NCBI GenBank assembly: GCA_900556785.1
Contig: USQK01000011.1
Span: 1 to 33,450, forward strand
DNA from: an uncultured Veillonella sp.
GTDB lineage: Bacteria; Bacillota; Negativicutes; Veillonellales; Veillonellaceae
DNA length: 33,450 nucleotides
Reading direction: 5' to 3'
The position numbers and the translations under genes are program-made. Of the stretch, positions 8,877 to 15,919 are shown piece by piece (the first letter of the stretch is position 1; each line of letters opens with the position of its first letter). The notes under the pieces are model-generated. The model had not been told where the DNA came from. It searched no databases and saw only the letters and a list, made by a program, of their open reading frames with translations.

Positions 8877-9848
8877 ATGAACGGGAAACAACGATATATA
8901 GGACTAGTCATATTTCTCGTTGCTGCAATAAGTGCTATGGTTTGGGCCTATGGTTTTGTAACAAATCGCCAACAGGGTCCTGATGGCATGTCAATAGGTG
9001 TTGTACGCATTGATGATGTACTAGAGTTTAATCCATCCTATGCGGATTATAAACAAGCCAAGAATGAACTGGAACTTTTACAACGTCAATATGAACTTGA
9101 ACAACAAGCCTTAAATGCCAAGTCAGAGACACAAGATGAACAGTTGAAAACACTTGCACTGGATTCAACCTTGTCAGATGCTCTTACGGTAGAATTGCAA
9201 ACTCGTATTGCAACAAAAGAAAATGAACTAAATCAGCAATTAAATTCGAAGCGCAATGAATTGACTCAAAAGTATTTAGCTGAGTTAAAGGTTAGTACTA
9301 ATGAATATGATCTGGAAATCGTAAACCTTCAATTAGACTTATATGCCTATGATGCACGTGTATATATAGATGATGCACAAAGAGCAGCGGCTATGGCTGA
9401 AAAAGCTAAAAAAGAAGAAAGATTAAAGGACTTATTAGCTAAGAGAAAACCATCGGATTTCGATGTAGATTCAATTAAAGCAAAGGTACAGGCTGAGCTT
9501 GCTCCAATGCAACAAAAAGGGCAGGAAGAGCTCAATCAATACGCTGCATCCCTACAGAAGGAATTAGCTGAGAAACGAGACTCCATGGTACAACAACAAG
9601 CACAATCCATCATTGCTAATAATAACCTGCCTGTGGCGCAAGAGTGGAATGATACATGGGCAAAAAAACTTTCAGATAAAGAAGCTGAAGTGAGTGCACT
9701 TCATGAGGCTATTTTAGAAGATGTTCGTATGCGTGTAGCAATTATTGCTGAGGAACAACATTTGGATTTAGTCATCATCGATGATGGTGGTAATATTAAA
9801 GGGCTTGATATTACTGATGCAGTGAAGGCGTCCTATCGAGTTCAATAA
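8877..9848 (+). CDS. OmpH/Skp-family protein, second copy, enlarged
   Basis: 323 residues, about twice the length of a normal Skp. Residues about 7-25 are hydrophobic (signal peptide or anchor; VWA could be the cleavage site). The mature part starts with IGVVRIDDVLEFNP and ends with LDLVIIDDGGNIKGLDITDAV, the same opening and closing strands as in the first copy. Between them lies a long charged coiled coil (about 55-260) much larger than the arms of typical Skp, with two helical stretches separated around the sequence LAKRKPSDFDVDS. By family it should be a periplasmic chaperone or a trimeric coiled-coil scaffold, but the enlarged arm could mean a different client size or a link to the cell wall. 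The ATG follows AAGGGAGA at 8863-8870. It is 29 bases after the first copy and 11 bases before the third, so co-transcription is likely. Confidence 0.75.
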   Translation: MNGKQRYIGLVIFLVAAISAMVWAYGFVTNRQQGPDGMSIGVVRIDDVLEFNPSYADYKQAKNELELLQRQYELEQQALNAKSETQDEQLKTLALDSTLSDALTVELQTRIATKENELNQQLNSKRNELTQKYLAELKVSTNEYDLEIVNLQLDLYAYDARVYIDDAQRAAAMAEKAKKEERLKDLLAKRKPSDFDVDSIKAKVQAELAPMQQKGQEELNQYAASLQKELAEKRDSMVQQQAQSIIANNNLPVAQEWNDTWAKKLSDKEAEVSALHEAILEDVRMRVAIIAEEQHLDLVIIDDGGNIKGLDITDAVKASYRVQ

Positions 9849-9859
9849 GGAGTTATATT

Positions 9860-10387
9860 ATGAATAAACGTATTAAATCTTTAGTATTAGGTGCATCTTT
9901 AGTAGCTTCTATGGCTATCTTAGGTGGCTGTGGTTCTAATAATGTTGGTTATGTTGATAGCGTAAAAGTAGCAAACAGCACTGAAAAAGGAATTGAAATT
10001 ACTAAAGAAATTAACGCTAAAAAAGCCGAATTAGATGCTAAAATTGCTGCTGCCGATGAAGCATCTAAACAAAATGTATTTAATCAAGCGAATCAAGAAT
10101 TAAATGCCTTTGCAAATGCAAAAGCGCAAGAATATCGTCAATATCAAGAACAAAAAATCAATGAACTTGTGAAAGAGAAAAAGCTTGATGTTATTATTGA
10201 AAAAGGCGCTGTTGTTGGTGGTGGCTCTGATGTAACTGATGATTTGATTACAAAAATGGGTAAAGCTTCTGACGACCAAATCAAAGAAGTTGAAAATGCA
10301 GCTAAAGCCCAAGAGCAACAAGATGCTCAGCAAAATGCACAACAAGCAGATCAAGCTGCAACAAGTACAACTGAAGCTGCACAATAA
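9860..10387 (+). CDS. OmpH/Skp-family lipoprotein, third copy
   Basis: This 175-residue protein begins with a lipoprotein signal peptide: a basic start, a hydrophobic core, then the lipobox LGGC with Cys at residue 24. The mature part shows the OmpH pattern: VGYVDSVKVAN at the start, a helical arm rich in Ala, Lys and Gln, and the closing strand LDVIIEKGAVVGGGSDVTDD. A Gln/Ala-rich low-complexity tail follows from about residue 145 to the end. Ordinary Skp is soluble, so lipid anchoring is unusual; position 2 after the Cys is Gly, not Asp, which under the E. coli rule would suggest outer membrane sorting if a Lol system works here. The start codon follows AAGGAG, which overlaps the stop of the second copy. 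lpxD begins 30 bases later. Confidence 0.8.
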   Translation: MNKRIKSLVLGASLVASMAILGGCGSNNVGYVDSVKVANSTEKGIEITKEINAKKAELDAKIAAADEASKQNVFNQANQELNAFANAKAQEYRQYQEQKINELVKEKKLDVIIEKGAVVGGGSDVTDDLITKMGKASDDQIKEVENAAKAQEQQDAQQNAQQADQAATSTTEAAQ

Positions 10388-10401
10388 TTGAGGATTACCA
10401 C

Positions 10402-10411
10402 GGGGGAGGAG
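10402..10411 (+). promoter_or_regulatory. Ribosome binding site that sets the lpxD start
   Basis: GGGGGAGGAG lies 6 bases before TTG 10418. This favours the TTG over the earlier in-frame TTG at 10388, which directly abuts the previous stop codon and has no such element. Confidence 0.8.
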
Positions 10412-10417
10412 TTTGCC

Positions 10418-11449
10418 TTGGAAAAAACTTTACAGGAACTCGCAAATTTAGTAGGCGGTCAACTTATAGGGGATGAGTCTATTGTCATTACTGAGACACG
10501 TAGCTTTGAGCAAGCAGTAAAACAATCCATAACTTTTGCAATAGGTGAATATGTTGAACATATTGCATTATGCCAAGCGGGTGCTGTTATCGTTGAATCG
10601 GAAGTAAAAAATGCACCGATGGCGCAAATCGTAGTTGATAATGCAAAAGCTGCATTCGCCCAAGTGCTAGAAGTATTCCATCCACCTGTTGTAGTTCCCC
10701 GTGAAGTGCATAGTACAGCTATTATTGGCAAGAATGTTACACTTGGTAAAAATATAGCTATTGGTGCCTATTGTGTTATTAATGATAATGCTGTTATCGG
10801 TGATAATGTAACGATTCGACCTTATGTATATATTGGTCATAATGTACGAATTGGGGAAGATTCTGATATCTATGCAGGTGCTATCGTACATGAGAACTGT
10901 ATTTTGGGTAAACGCGTTGTATTGCGTGCTAAAGCAGTTATCGGCGGTGAAGGTTTTGGTTTTGCCACAGAAAATGGTATTCATACGCATATTCCTCAAG
11001 TAGGCAATGTTATTCTTGAAGATGATGTAGAAATTGGCTCTTGCACTACTATCGACAATGCTACAATGGGATCTACCTTGGTACGCCGCGGTACCAAAAT
11101 TGACAATCTTGTTCACCTTGGCCACAATGTTGAGATTGGAGAAGATTGTTTCTTAATCGCACAGGTTGGGATTGCAGGTAGTACAAAATGTGGTAACCAT
11201 GTAATCTTTGCAGGACAAACAGGCTGTACAGGTCATATTACAATTGGAGATAATGTACAATTTGCAGGTAAAACAGGAATTACTGGCAATGTGCCTTCTA
11301 ATTCTGTTATGGCTGGGTATCCAATGAGACCTCATAAAGAGTGGCTAAAATTGGCTGCTTACGAGAATCGTTTGCCAGAAATGGTGAAAACTGTAAAACA
11401 ATTACAAAAAGAAATTGACGCTTTGAAAGCACAGCTTAAGGAGAGCTAA
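10418..11449 (+). CDS. lpxD: LpxD, UDP-3-O-(3-hydroxyacyl)glucosamine N-acyltransferase
   Basis: LpxD adds the second hydroxyacyl chain, from acyl-ACP, to UDP-3-O-acyl-glucosamine (third step of lipid A synthesis, cytoplasm). With the TTG start it has 343 residues, the normal length. The start MEKTLQELANLVGGQLIGD is the family beginning. Residues about 1-90 form the uridine-binding domain, about 95-310 are left-handed beta-helix hexapeptide repeats, and a C-terminal helix (about 313-343) ends in a coiled-coil-like stretch. NLVHLGHNV carries the expected catalytic His (His236 by my count, equivalent to E. coli His239). The gene follows the ompH genes, as skp-lpxD does in E. coli, and its stop lies 6 bases before the next start. 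The rare TTG start may lower translation. Confidence 0.96.
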   Translation: MEKTLQELANLVGGQLIGDESIVITETRSFEQAVKQSITFAIGEYVEHIALCQAGAVIVESEVKNAPMAQIVVDNAKAAFAQVLEVFHPPVVVPREVHSTAIIGKNVTLGKNIAIGAYCVINDNAVIGDNVTIRPYVYIGHNVRIGEDSDIYAGAIVHENCILGKRVVLRAKAVIGGEGFGFATENGIHTHIPQVGNVILEDDVEIGSCTTIDNATMGSTLVRRGTKIDNLVHLGHNVEIGEDCFLIAQVGIAGSTKCGNHVIFAGQTGCTGHITIGDNVQFAGKTGITGNVPSNSVMAGYPMRPHKEWLKLAAYENRLPEMVKTVKQLQKEIDALKAQLKES

Positions 11450-11455
11450 TAATCC

Positions 11456-12358
11456 ATGTATAGGTTTATGAAAATCTTTAGTGCCTTTATTTGCTTATTA
11501 CCTAAAGGTTTGCAATATGCTATTGGTACATTGCTTGGTGAAATTGCGTGGTTAGTGGTGCCACCTAAACGCAAGCGCCTGGCGATAGGCCAAATTTTAT
11601 TCTGTAATATTACAGATGATCCTAAAGAAGCTCGACGTATTGCGAAAGCTAGTACTACACGCTTTGGCCGTATGATTATTGATGTATTGCGCTATCCTGA
11701 AATTAAAGATGGCGCATACAAAGATATGGTGGAGTTTATTAATCGAGAGTACTTAGATGATGCCTTAGAAAATGGTCGAGGTGCAATTTTAGCTGCTGTT
11801 CATAGTGGTAACTGGGAACTTTTAGGTGGCGTTCTTGCTTCTGAAGGATATCCGCTGATTTCTGTGGCTATGAAACAGAATGGTGATGCCGATAAGTTTA
11901 TCAATGAATATCGTCGGATTATGCATCAACATGTGACCTATAAAACAGGTGTTCGTGAAATGATTAATGAACTAAAAAAAGGTGCGTTTTTAGGCCTTAT
12001 TATGGATCAGGACCCTGGTGATGATGGCGTTCTTGCACCATTCTTTGGCTATGAAACATTGACGGCTGCGGGACCAGCTGTACTGGCTCGTATGCAAGAT
12101 GTGCCTATTATTTTTGTAACCATACATTATAGTCCGTTTTCTGAGAAACATGAGATTGAAGCACATCCACCAATTTATGTGGAACGTACAGATGATAAAA
12201 AGCGTGATATAGCGGTAACAACAACTCGTTTAAATGAGTTTATTGAAGATTATATTCGGCGATACCCTGAAGATTGGTTCTGGCTTCATAACCGTTGGAA
12301 ATGGACTCGTCGCTTTTATGGTGAACAAATAGATACACCACCTGATGTTTTTCAATAG
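11456..12358 (+). CDS. LpxL/HtrB-type lipid A late acyltransferase, first copy
   Basis: A 300-residue member of the lysophospholipid acyltransferase superfamily (LpxL/LpxM group), which adds a secondary acyl chain to Kdo-lipid A at the inner membrane. A hydrophobic N-terminal segment (about 4-35) serves as a membrane anchor. The catalytic H-x4-E motif is HSGNWE, with His116 and Glu121. MDQDPGDDG and the closing W-x-W-x-HNRW segment also fit the family. It sits between lpxD and lpxC, although it acts late in the pathway. AAGGAG at 11438-11443 is 12 bases from the ATG, rather far. Whether it is a laurate, myristate or other acyl transferase, and which position it uses, cannot be told here. A second member lies at 24374-25306. 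Confidence 0.9.
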   Translation: MYRFMKIFSAFICLLPKGLQYAIGTLLGEIAWLVVPPKRKRLAIGQILFCNITDDPKEARRIAKASTTRFGRMIIDVLRYPEIKDGAYKDMVEFINREYLDDALENGRGAILAAVHSGNWELLGGVLASEGYPLISVAMKQNGDADKFINEYRRIMHQHVTYKTGVREMINELKKGAFLGLIMDQDPGDDGVLAPFFGYETLTAAGPAVLARMQDVPIIFVTIHYSPFSEKHEIEAHPPIYVERTDDKKRDIAVTTTRLNEFIEDYIRRYPEDWFWLHNRWKWTRRFYGEQIDTPPDVFQ

Positions 12359-12369
12359 TTAATAATTTT

Positions 12370-12450
12370 AAAGAGATTTTGTTTATGCGATTGTGGAATC
12401 TTCAAGATGAAACTGATTCCTACTAGCATGGATGAAATCTCTTTTTATTT
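12370..12450 (+). terminator. Composite terminator-like hairpin after the first lpxL gene
   Basis: Outer arms AAAGAGATTT (12370-12379) and AAATCTCTTT (12435-12444) are perfect complements and run into TTTTTATTTT. Inside are two further nested pairs: ATGC (12385-12388) with GCAT (12426-12429), and GGAATC (12395-12400) with GATTCC (12415-12420). The overall fold is a long interrupted stem ending in a U-rich tract, consistent with an intrinsic terminator of unusual size. Confidence 0.65.
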
Positions 12451-12493
12451 TATACTTATAATTTAGTGTTTAAAAATAATCTATTAAAATTTT

Positions 12494-12513
12494 AAAGACT
12501 AAGAATAGTCTTT
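12494..12513 (+). repeat. Perfect small hairpin upstream of the lpxC promoter
   Basis: AAAGACTA (12494-12501), loop AGAA, TAGTCTTT (12506-12513): an 8-bp perfect inverted repeat ending 28 bases before the lpxC -35 box. It could be an additional terminator arm or a protein-binding site; no T run follows. Confidence 0.5.
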
Positions 12514-12541
12514 CCAATTAGCGTAATATATGGTAAATTTC

Positions 12542-12570
12542 TTGTAACACCTATGCAAATAGGGTATAAT
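12542..12570 (+). promoter_or_regulatory. Sigma-70-type promoter of lpxC-fabZ-lpxA
   Basis: TTGTAA (12542-12547) and a perfect TATAAT (12565-12570) are separated by 17 bases. The start site would be near 12577, giving a leader of about 44 bases before the lpxC ATG. Its place after the terminator-like structure supports a new transcription unit at lpxC. Confidence 0.75.
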
Positions 12571-12620
12571 ACATATTGGTGTATAGTAAACGTGAATTCG
12601 GATTATGAAAGGACATTCTT

Positions 12621-13460
12621 ATGAGTAAGCCACAACAAACAATAAAAAAGGCTGTTTCATATCAAGGGATTGGCCTTCATAGCGGTGAACCAGTACATAT
12701 GGTTTTTAAGCCTGCACCTGAAGATACAGGAATTGTGTTTGTCCGCACGGACATTGAAGGGCATCCTTCTGTGCGAGCACACATTGATAATGTGACGAAC
12801 ACTATGCGCGCTACCACGCTGGAAAATGGTGAAGCAAAGGTATTTACTGTTGAACATGTGATGGCAGCGTTCAGTGCTATGAATATTGATAACTGTTATA
12901 TTGAAATGGATTCTCCAGAACCTCCTGTAGGTGATGGTAGTAGTGCTATTTTTGTCAATCTTATTGAAGAGGCTGGCATTGAAGAACAAATAGCATCACG
13001 TCATATATACAAAGTGACTCGATCTCATGCTGTTTATGATGGGGATCGTTTTATTGTGATTTTGCCATATGATGGCTATCGCATGACTTTTACATCAATT
13101 AACAGCCATCCGTTGCTTGGTACGCAACAATGTGATTTTGAAGTATCGCCTGAGTATTTCAAAGCACACATTGGATCGGCTAGGACTATCGGATTTATGA
13201 AGGAATTGGAACAATTACAGGCCATGGGGCTTGCAAAAGGCGGTAGCCTAGATAATGCATTAGTCTATGATGATGAGAAATGTCTATCTATACCACGCTT
13301 TGAGGATGAATTAGTTCGCCATAAAGCATTAGATGTTATAGGGGATTTATTCTTGTTAGGACCGATTGAAGGCCATGTAATTGCTTTGAAATCGAGTCAT
13401 GAATTAAATTCAAGATTGGCTCGCAGTATAATGGAAGAAATAAGGGAGACACAGCCATGA
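12621..13460 (+). CDS. lpxC: LpxC, UDP-3-O-acyl-N-acetylglucosamine deacetylase
   Basis: LpxC is the zinc deacetylase that performs the first committed step of lipid A synthesis in the cytoplasm. The 279 residues make it slightly shorter than the E. coli enzyme (305), with the C-terminal tail trimmed. Zinc ligands are visible as His79 in VEHVMAAF and His234 and Asp238 in RHKALDVIGD. Glu78 is the catalytic base and His260 in SSHELN the catalytic histidine. The beginning, QQTIKKAVSYQGIGLHSG, is typical. LpxC is the usual control point of the pathway; E. coli controls it by FtsH using a C-terminal tail, which is missing here, so control may differ. It has its own promoter and overlaps fabZ by ATGA, suggesting translational coupling. 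It is a separate protein, not the LpxC-FabZ fusion seen in Bacteroidetes. Confidence 0.98.
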   Translation: MSKPQQTIKKAVSYQGIGLHSGEPVHMVFKPAPEDTGIVFVRTDIEGHPSVRAHIDNVTNTMRATTLENGEAKVFTVEHVMAAFSAMNIDNCYIEMDSPEPPVGDGSSAIFVNLIEEAGIEEQIASRHIYKVTRSHAVYDGDRFIVILPYDGYRMTFTSINSHPLLGTQQCDFEVSPEYFKAHIGSARTIGFMKELEQLQAMGLAKGGSLDNALVYDDEKCLSIPRFEDELVRHKALDVIGDLFLLGPIEGHVIALKSSHELNSRLARSIMEEIRETQP

Positions 13461-13882
13461 TTCTTAATCACGAAGATATTTTAGAAATTTTACCTCATCG
13501 TTACCCAATGCTTTTGGTTGATCGCATTGTTGAGTTAGAACCTATGAAACGTGCTGTGGGTATTAAAAATGCTACATTCAACGAATTGTTCTTCCAAGGT
13601 CACTTTCCAGGGAACCCCGTTATGCCAGGTGTATTATTGACTGAAGCTATTGCTCAAGTCGGTGGTATTGCATTATTGTACCCTGAGGAAAATCGTGGTC
13701 TTACTCCTATGTTTACAGGTATTGATAAAGTGCGTTTCCGCCATCCTGTAAAACCTGGCGATCAAGTTCGCATGGAGGTAGATATTGTTAAAATTAAAGG
13801 TAAAATGGGCAAGGTTGAAGGCCGTGCCTATGTTGGCGACAAATTGTGCGCTAGCGGTGAATACATGTTTGCCCTTGTATAA
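13457..13882 (+). CDS. fabZ: FabZ, 3-hydroxyacyl-ACP dehydratase
   Basis: A 141-residue hot-dog-fold dehydratase that turns 3-hydroxyacyl-ACP into enoyl-ACP in fatty acid elongation, drawing on the same hydroxyacyl-ACP pool that LpxA and LpxD use. The catalytic His49 lies in GHFPGNPVMPGVL and Glu63 in LTEAIAQ, the standard pair. The start LEILPHRYPMLLVDRI fits the family. The ATG overlaps the lpxC stop by four bases. Its place between lpxC and lpxA balances acyl chains between phospholipid and lipid A production. Confidence 0.97.
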   Translation: MILNHEDILEILPHRYPMLLVDRIVELEPMKRAVGIKNATFNELFFQGHFPGNPVMPGVLLTEAIAQVGGIALLYPEENRGLTPMFTGIDKVRFRHPVKPGDQVRMEVDIVKIKGKMGKVEGRAYVGDKLCASGEYMFALV

Positions 13883-13888
13883 TAGAAT

Positions 13889-13894
13889 GAGGAG
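13889..13894 (+). promoter_or_regulatory. Ribosome binding site that sets the lpxA start
   Basis: GAGGAG lies 8 bases before GTG 13903. An upstream in-frame GTG at 13894 overlaps this element and so cannot be the start; ATG 13918 is too far from it. Confidence 0.7.
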
Positions 13895-13902
13895 TGATTG
13901 TA

Positions 13903-14715
13903 GTGATAGTTGTAGGCATGGAAAATGCGAAATCCAACATCCATAGTACAGCCATAGTCCATCCAAATGCTAAATTGGGCAAAGATGTAATCGTAGGTCC
14001 TGGCGCTGTTATCGGCGAACATGTCGAGATTGGCGATGGCACACAAATCGGTGCACATGTTGTAATTGGTGGTTGGACAACCATTGGTAAGCGTTGTGAG
14101 ATTTACCCTAGCGCATCTATTGGGTTGGAACCGCAAGATTTAAAATTCAAAGGCGAAAAAAGCTATTGTAATATTGGCGATGAAACGGTTATCCGTGAAT
14201 TTGTCACTATTAGCCGCGCTACTGGCGAAGGTGAAGAAACACGTGTAGGCAATAACTGCTTGCTTCAAGCATGTACACATGTGGCTCATAACTGTATTGT
14301 TGGCAATAATGTAATTATGAGTAACTGTGCAGGCTTAGCTGGTCACGCTATCGTTGAAGATCGCGTAGTTATTGGTGGCCTTGCAGGTATTCATCAATTT
14401 GTTAAGATTGGTCGAAATGCTATGGTTGGTGGCATGGCTAAGGTGGTCCAAGATATTCCACCATACGTTATTGCTGATGGTCAACCAGCGCGTGTTATCG
14501 GCCTTAACTCTGTTGGTTTATCTCGTGCAGGTATTTCAGAAGAAGTACGACGAGATTTGAAACAAGCATTCCGTATTATCTATCGTTCTGGTTTTAGTTT
14601 ATCTAAGGCTATTGAAGAAATGGAAATGCAGCTTGATTCTTCTGTAGAAATTGAAAATTTATTACGCTTTTTACGCAATGCCGATCGTGGTATTATGCGT
14701 ACACGTCGCGACTAA
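13903..14715 (+). CDS. lpxA: LpxA, UDP-N-acetylglucosamine acyltransferase
   Basis: LpxA transfers a 3-hydroxyacyl chain from ACP to UDP-GlcNAc, the reversible first step of lipid A synthesis. With the GTG start at 13903 the protein has 270 residues, close to the E. coli 262. Hexapeptide repeats (beta-helix) occupy about residues 8-190. The THVAHNCIVGNN segment carries the catalytic His (His129 by my count, equivalent to E. coli His125), and a C-terminal helical domain covers about 195-270. It is 20 bases after fabZ and is followed directly by a strong terminator, so it ends the lpxC-fabZ-lpxA unit. Acyl chain length preference cannot be read with confidence from the sequence. Confidence 0.97.
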   Translation: MIVVGMENAKSNIHSTAIVHPNAKLGKDVIVGPGAVIGEHVEIGDGTQIGAHVVIGGWTTIGKRCEIYPSASIGLEPQDLKFKGEKSYCNIGDETVIREFVTISRATGEGEETRVGNNCLLQACTHVAHNCIVGNNVIMSNCAGLAGHAIVEDRVVIGGLAGIHQFVKIGRNAMVGGMAKVVQDIPPYVIADGQPARVIGLNSVGLSRAGISEEVRRDLKQAFRIIYRSGFSLSKAIEEMEMQLDSSVEIENLLRFLRNADRGIMRTRRD

Positions 14716-14723
14716 TTCAAAAG

Positions 14724-14750
14724 ACCTCGTACAATGTACGAGGTTTTTTT
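14724..14750 (+). terminator. Intrinsic terminator after lpxA
   Basis: ACCTCGTAC (14724-14732), loop AAT, GTACGAGGT (14736-14744), followed by a run of T to 14750. Perfect 9-bp stem with U tract. Confidence 0.93.
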
Positions 14751-15082
14751 GTGTAATTAATAAATATTAATATTTTTATATGATCTATAAAATTTAGGCT
14801 TTTAATGGGATAAGAATTTTATAATAGTAGTTCATTAATATAAAATATTTTGATAAAAATATTTGAATATATTTTACGTTCCTGAGTTGTAAAATTAGGA
14901 TTAAAATAATTCTGTTAAAATGTTGAAGAAATAGGCATAAAACATAGTGTTTTAATGGTAAAAAGTATCCATTTATAGTACAATATATTGTATATGATTA
15001 TGTCTTTTTTGAGGCATTATTTATTGTAAATTTGTAATTGCTAATTGATATATAGGCCGTAGGTCATCTAGGAGGTATAGTC
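14751..15082 (+). other. AT-rich intergenic region before the lpxI operon
   Basis: No open reading frame with a ribosome binding site and no RNA gene is seen. The region should hold the promoter of the long lpxI-to-lptF/G run. Candidates are weak: TACAAT (14979-14984) or TATGAT (14993-14998) as -10 boxes, or TTGTAA (15024-15029) with GATATA (15047-15052) at 17-base spacing. The ribosome binding site AGGAGG at 15070-15075 serves the TTG start of lpxI. Confidence 0.5.
14979..14992. promoter_or_regulatory. Perfect 14-bp palindrome, possible operator
   Basis: TACAATATATTGTA is fully self-complementary and overlaps two possible -10 boxes upstream of lpxI. It has the form of a dimeric regulator's site. 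In AT-rich DNA chance is a real alternative. Confidence 0.3.
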
Positions 15083-15919
15083 TTGGCAAAGGTAGGATTG
15101 ATTGCAGGCATTGGAGTTTTACCTGTAGAATTCATGCGTGCCGCTCATGTATTAGGTCACGAGGTAGTTGTTATCGGCGTGGTTCCAGATGTAGACCCGG
15201 CTTTGAAGACTGAGGCCGATGCTTTCTATGATATTAGTGTTGCTAAACTAGGTAAAATCTTCAAAACCTTGAAAAATGAAGGTGTTGTAGAGTTAACCAT
15301 GTTAGGCAAAGTTACTAAAGAAATTCTTTTTAAGGGTCTAGCTTTCCCAGACTTGAAAACATTAGGCGTGCTTAAACGTTTGAAAAATCGCAAGGATGAC
15401 ACGATTATGCTTGCCATTGTTGATGAAATTGAAAGAGAAGGGTTTAAAGTTTTAGATCAAACCGTATATCTAAAACCATTTATGCCAAAGGTGGGGGTGC
15501 TTTCAAAAACACAACCAACTGCTGAGCAATGGGCGGATATTTGCTTTGGCTTTGAATTAGCAAAACAAATGGGCGGCCTGGATATTGGACAAACTGTTGT
15601 TGTTAAGCACAAAGCGGCAATGGCTATCGAGGCTATTGAAGGTACTGATAAGTGCATTTTGCGTGGCGGTGAGTTAGGTCGTGGCGATGCAGTTGTAGTT
15701 AAAACAGAAAAGCCAAATCAAGACGTGCGTTTTGATGTACCTGCTGTGGGGATTAAAACATTAATGTCTATGATTGACAGTGGCTGTAAAGTGTTAGCTG
15801 TTGAAGCAGAAAAGACTATTTTTGTTCAGCAAGAAGACGTACTTGATATGGCTAATCGCCATGGTATTGTCATCTGTGCTGTAGACCAAGAATTTGTGAA
15901 TTCCAGAAAGGATGCATAA
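15083..15919 (+). CDS. lpxI: LpxI, UDP-2,3-diacylglucosamine pyrophosphatase (DUF1009)
   Basis: LpxI hydrolyses UDP-2,3-diacylglucosamine to lipid X and UMP, replacing LpxH in many non-enteric bacteria. The 278 residues fit. The beginning, GLIAGIGVLPVEFMRAA, is the family N-terminal motif. The C-terminal catalytic domain contains AIEAIEGTDKCILRGGEL and KPNQDVRFDVPAVG, where Asp218 is in the place I expect for the essential Asp of the Caulobacter enzyme (inferred). The TTG start is supported by AGGAGG at 15070-15075. The stop shares a base with the lpxB start (TAATG), so the two successive pathway enzymes are translationally coupled. No LpxH-like gene is in the window. Confidence 0.95.
   Translation: MAKVGLIAGIGVLPVEFMRAAHVLGHEVVVIGVVPDVDPALKTEADAFYDISVAKLGKIFKTLKNEGVVELTMLGKVTKEILFKGLAFPDLKTLGVLKRLKNRKDDTIMLAIVDEIEREGFKVLDQTVYLKPFMPKVGVLSKTQPTAEQWADICFGFELAKQMGGLDIGQTVVVKHKAAMAIEAIEGTDKCILRGGELGRGDAVVVKTEKPNQDVRFDVPAVGIKTLMSMIDSGCKVLAVEAEKTIFVQQEDVLDMANRHGIVICAVDQEFVNSRKDA

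Noticed and set aside
10388..10417. Earlier in-frame TTG as the lpxD start
   Set aside because: It would include the strong GGGGGAGGAG ribosome binding site inside the coding region; the TTG at 10418 gives the normal N-terminus.
10667..11125. Minus-strand frame of 152 codons within lpxD
   Set aside because: Asn/Ile/Thr-rich antisense of hexapeptide repeats; no start signal and no family resemblance.
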